A stretch of DNA of 9,480 nt from NCBI GenBank assembly GCA_015657735.1, contig SSSX01000195.1:1-9480 (forward strand), given 5' to 3'. The notes below the pieces were generated by a model that was not told the DNA's origin, ran no database searches, and saw only the letters and a list, made by a program, of their open reading frames with translations. The DNA is from Zoogloeaceae bacterium (lineage in GTDB: Bacteria > Pseudomonadota > Gammaproteobacteria > Burkholderiales > Rhodocyclaceae). Made by a program: the position numbers and the translations under genes. Of this stretch, positions 5,240 through 9,480 are shown piece by piece (positions within the stretch are counted from its first letter, which is position 1; the number at the start of each line of letters is the position of its first letter).

Positions 5240-5629
5240 ATGACCGATTCGGAACTCGACTTCAACATCCCCGGCCGCGAGATCGCCGTCGCCGCCGAGG
5301 CGCTGTACCTCGCCAACCTGATGATCGTGCCCGGCGTGGCCTTCGTCGCGCTGCTGGTGCTGTGGTTGCGCGAGCGCGAGCGGGCGCCCGAACTGGCCCG
5401 CGGCCACCTGCGCCAGACGCTGGCCGCCAGCCTGTGGGCCGGGGCGCTGCTGGTCGTCGCCAACGCGGCGATCATCCTTGCCGGCGGCTACCAGTCGGCC
5501 CACACCTGGGTCATCGTGATCCTCTATTTCACGACCTGCCACTCGACGCTGATCTTCTGCGGCGCCATCGGGCTGGCCAAGGCGCTGGCCGGCAAGCCGT
5601 TCCGCTTTCCGCTGATCGGGCCGCGGTGA
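5240..5629 (+). CDS. Small integral membrane protein, DUF4870-like
   Basis: The 129-residue protein has three predicted membrane helices at about 20-43, 60-82 and 88-113. The layout, with a loop ending in RGHLRQTLAASLW before helix 2 and a C-terminal LAKALAGKPFRFPLIG, resembles DUF4870/Tic20-like membrane proteins, which end in a similar aromatic-Pro-Leu/Ile motif. The function of that family is not established. No clear Shine-Dalgarno sequence precedes the ATG at 5240; a GTG at 5231 in the same frame would add three residues and is no better supported. Its TGA shares a base with the ATG of the polyferredoxin gene (TGATG), so the two are almost certainly co-translated. This protein may anchor or assist the redox proteins that follow. 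Confidence 0.75.
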   Translation: MTDSELDFNIPGREIAVAAEALYLANLMIVPGVAFVALLVLWLRERERAPELARGHLRQTLAASLWAGALLVVANAAIILAGGYQSAHTWVIVILYFTTCHSTLIFCGAIGLAKALAGKPFRFPLIGPR

Positions 5630-6621
5630 TGGCCGGGCCGCGGGTGATCCCGATCCGCGCGGCGACCGTCGCGGCGCCGGACGGCGGCCGCCAGCACTGG
5701 CGGCGCCGGGCGCAGGCGGCTTTCTTCGTGCTGTTCGTGCTGGCGCCGGTGTTCGACCTGCTGCGCTACGACCTGGTCGCCGGCCATGCCTGGCTGCTCG
5801 GCTTCGAGTGGCATGCGGGGCTGGAGGATTTCTCGGCCGGACGCATCGACGCGGCGGGCGCCGTCGGGCGGGTGATCGGCCGCGTGCTGCTGCCGATCCT
5901 GGCGGTTGGCGCCGTGCTGATCGGCGTGGCGTGGCGCTGGGGGCGGCTCTACTGCGGCTGGCTGTGCCCGCATTTTTCGGTGGTCGAGACGATCAACACG
6001 CTGATGCGCCGGGCCACCGGCCGCCCCAGCGTGTGGGAGTCGCGTCCGCTGCCGCCGCGCGAGCCGGACGGCCGCGCAGTGCGCTACGACCGTCGCTGGT
6101 GGTGGGTTACCGTGCCGCTGGCGGTGGGCTTCGCCTTCGTGTGGGCGGTGGTGCTGCTGACCTACCTGCTGCCGCCGTTCCAGGTGTATGGACATCTGCT
6201 GGCCGGGGCGCCGACGCGCAACGAGTTGATCTTCATCGCCGCCGGCACGCTGGTGCTGGCGGCCGAGTTCCTCTTCGCGCGGCACCTGTTCTGCCGCTAT
6301 GCCTGCGCCGTCGGCCTCTTCCAGAGCCTGGCCTGGATGGGCAACAAGTCGGCGCTGGTGGTCGGCTTCGAGCGCGAGCGGGCGGCCGACTGCGCGAGCT
6401 GCTACAGCGCCTGCGACCACGTCTGCCCGATGCGCCTGAAGCCGCGCAACATCAAGCGCGCGATGTTCACCTGCACCCAGTGCGCGCAGTGCGTCAGCGC
6501 CTGCGCAACGACCCAGGCCGGCAATCCCGGCGGCCCGCTGCTGCAGTGGGTTGCCGGCGCCGCGGCGCGTCACAACGAGGCGGCCTTCGCGGCCCCCAAA
6601 CCTGAAAGGAAAGGCCAGTGA
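5629..6621 (+). CDS. Membrane polyferredoxin, NapH/CcoG-like 4Fe-4S protein
   Basis: The 330-residue protein has about four membrane helices (roughly 28-47, 84-102, 158-181 and 198-217). It carries the paired membrane CxxxC(P) motifs of the NapH/NosR/CcoG polyferredoxin group: CGWLCP (Cys109, Cys113) and CRYAC (Cys222, Cys226). A cytoplasmic domain then has two [4Fe-4S] motifs, Cys255, 258, 262 and 266 followed by Pro, and Cys282, 285, 288 and 292. Such proteins move electrons between quinols or ferredoxins and partner enzymes, or help copper handling in oxidase assembly (CcoG). It lacks the long C-terminal Ig-like domain I associate with CcoG and the FMN-binding domain of NosR, so it fits neither cleanly. 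The start overlaps the upstream stop by one base and its stop overlaps the next start by four. Electron transfer is well supported; the partner is unknown. Confidence 0.85.
   Translation: MAGPRVIPIRAATVAAPDGGRQHWRRRAQAAFFVLFVLAPVFDLLRYDLVAGHAWLLGFEWHAGLEDFSAGRIDAAGAVGRVIGRVLLPILAVGAVLIGVAWRWGRLYCGWLCPHFSVVETINTLMRRATGRPSVWESRPLPPREPDGRAVRYDRRWWWVTVPLAVGFAFVWAVVLLTYLLPPFQVYGHLLAGAPTRNELIFIAAGTLVLAAEFLFARHLFCRYACAVGLFQSLAWMGNKSALVVGFERERAADCASCYSACDHVCPMRLKPRNIKRAMFTCTQCAQCVSACATTQAGNPGGPLLQWVAGAAARHNEAAFAAPKPERKGQ
6606..6614 (+). promoter_or_regulatory. Ribosome binding site that supports the GTG start at 6618
   Basis: AGGAAAGG lies just before GTG at 6618, inside the end of the polyferredoxin gene. 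No ATG is available in frame nearby, so this purine-rich stretch decides the start. Confidence 0.6.
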
Positions 6622-7109
6622 GCGGCTTCAACGATTTCGCCATCGCCCGTGCGCTGCATGTGCTGGCGGTGCTGATCTGGATCGGCGGGGTGGCCTTCGT
6701 CACGCTGGTGCTGATCCCGGCCTGCCGCGGCATCGCCGAGGCGCCGGCGCAGCTCGAACTGTTCGAGCGGCTGGAGCAGCGTTTTGCCGCCATCGCCCGC
6801 TGGAGCGTGCTGCTCGCCGGGCTGTCGGGCCTGTGGCTGGTGTGGCGGCTCGGGGTGTGGGCGCGTTTCTCCGACCCGGCCGGCTGGTGGTGGATGCACG
6901 GCATGGTGGCGGTGTGGGCGATCTTCGCGCTGATGCTCTTCGTCCTCGAACCGTTCGTGCTGCACAAGCTTTTCGCGCAGCACGCCCGCCGCGATCCGGT
7001 CGGCACGATGGCGCGCATCCAGCGCGTACATGGGGTGCTGCTGACGGTGAGCCTGGCGGTGGTGGCCGGCGCGGTGGCCGGCAGCCACGGCGGCTGGCAC
7101 TTCGGCTGA
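6618..7109 (+). CDS. Four-helix membrane protein, CopD/HemJ-like
   Basis: The 163-residue protein has four predicted membrane helices (about 9-34, 60-80, 94-116 and 137-155). Helix 1 reads RALHVLAVLIWIGGVAF, the signature of CopD (PF05425) and related HemJ-like proteins with a conserved helix-1 histidine (His14). His94, at the start of helix 3 (WWMHGM), and His138, at the start of helix 4 (RVHGV), are further candidate heme or copper ligands. CopD proteins are linked to copper uptake; HemJ binds heme and oxidises protoporphyrinogen. Which role applies here cannot be told. It starts with GTG overlapping the polyferredoxin stop by four bases, so it belongs to the same operon, and the pairing suggests membrane redox or metal chemistry. 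It ends 12 bp from the convergent kinase gene. Confidence 0.75.
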   Translation: MSGFNDFAIARALHVLAVLIWIGGVAFVTLVLIPACRGIAEAPAQLELFERLEQRFAAIARWSVLLAGLSGLWLVWRLGVWARFSDPAGWWWMHGMVAVWAIFALMLFVLEPFVLHKLFAQHARRDPVGTMARIQRVHGVLLTVSLAVVAGAVAGSHGGWHFG

Positions 7110-7121
7110 CGCGCCGCTGCG

Positions 7122-7124
<3 letters not shown>
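7107..7124. repeat. Inverted repeat enclosing both convergent stop codons
   Basis: TGACGC at 7107-7112 and GCGTCA at 7119-7124 form perfect 6-bp arms around GCCGCT. The left arm begins with the TGA of the plus-strand gene and the right arm holds the TGA of the minus-strand kinase gene. It may act as a weak two-way terminator hairpin, though no T-runs flank it. Confidence 0.5.
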
Positions 7125-9455
<2,331 letters not shown>

Positions 9456-9480
9456 GGACGGAAGGCTCCGGTCTGCTGCA

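Noticed and set aside
5188..5628. A 147-codon upstream extension of the polyferredoxin gene
   Set aside because: It fully overlaps the DUF4870-like gene in another frame; the TGATG junction at 5627-5631 gives a natural start for the polyferredoxin.

Overview
The window is a GC-rich stretch of bacterial chromosome with tightly packed genes. Its gene content (a PF09361-type phasin, a polyhydroxyalkanoate (PHA) depolymerase-like esterase, a CopD-like protein beside a polyferredoxin, and a soluble multi-PAS hybrid histidine kinase) suggests a betaproteobacterium that stores PHA, most likely in or near the Rhodocyclales (Azoarcus/Thauera type). That placement is inference from gene style, not from a marker gene. 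I found no tRNA, rRNA, CRISPR array, insertion sequence, phage gene or attachment site.

Layout. (1) 1-905, minus strand: the N-terminal 301 codons of an exported WD40-repeat protein that runs off the left edge. (2) 906-1198: a divergent intergenic region carrying two TGC-N3-GCA palindromes of the type bound by PhaR regulators. (3) 1199-2937: a phasin, two tandem hairpins, and an esterase of the PHB-depolymerase family starting only 17 nt after the second hairpin; together a small PHA-granule locus. (4) 3039-4127: a protein with the ADP-ribosylglycohydrolase (DraG/J1-crystallin) fold whose usual metal-binding acidic motifs are replaced. (5) 4142-4195: terminator hairpins serving a convergent minus-strand gene for a small secreted DUF2502-like protein (4197-4493). 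(6) 4651-5160: a small protein of unknown function. (7) 5240-7109: three overlapping plus-strand genes for membrane proteins (a three-helix DUF4870-like protein, a NapH/CcoG-like polyferredoxin and a CopD/HemJ-like four-helix protein), probably a co-translated redox module. (8) 7122-9455, minus strand: a cytoplasmic hybrid sensor kinase with three PAS domains and a receiver domain, converging on the module with only 12 bp between the stop codons.

How the genes work together. The phasin coats PHA granules and the esterase may act on PHA or its oligomers. Their layout suggests that the esterase is made at a lower level, by read-through from the phasin transcript. The polyferredoxin operon looks like a membrane electron-transfer or metal-handling unit with no assigned partner. 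The kinase, the WD40 protein and the DraG-like protein have no evident functional link to their neighbours. I see no defence or mobile system here; the most noteworthy items are the PHA locus architecture, the metal-site-less DraG homologue and the uncharacterised three-gene membrane redox module.
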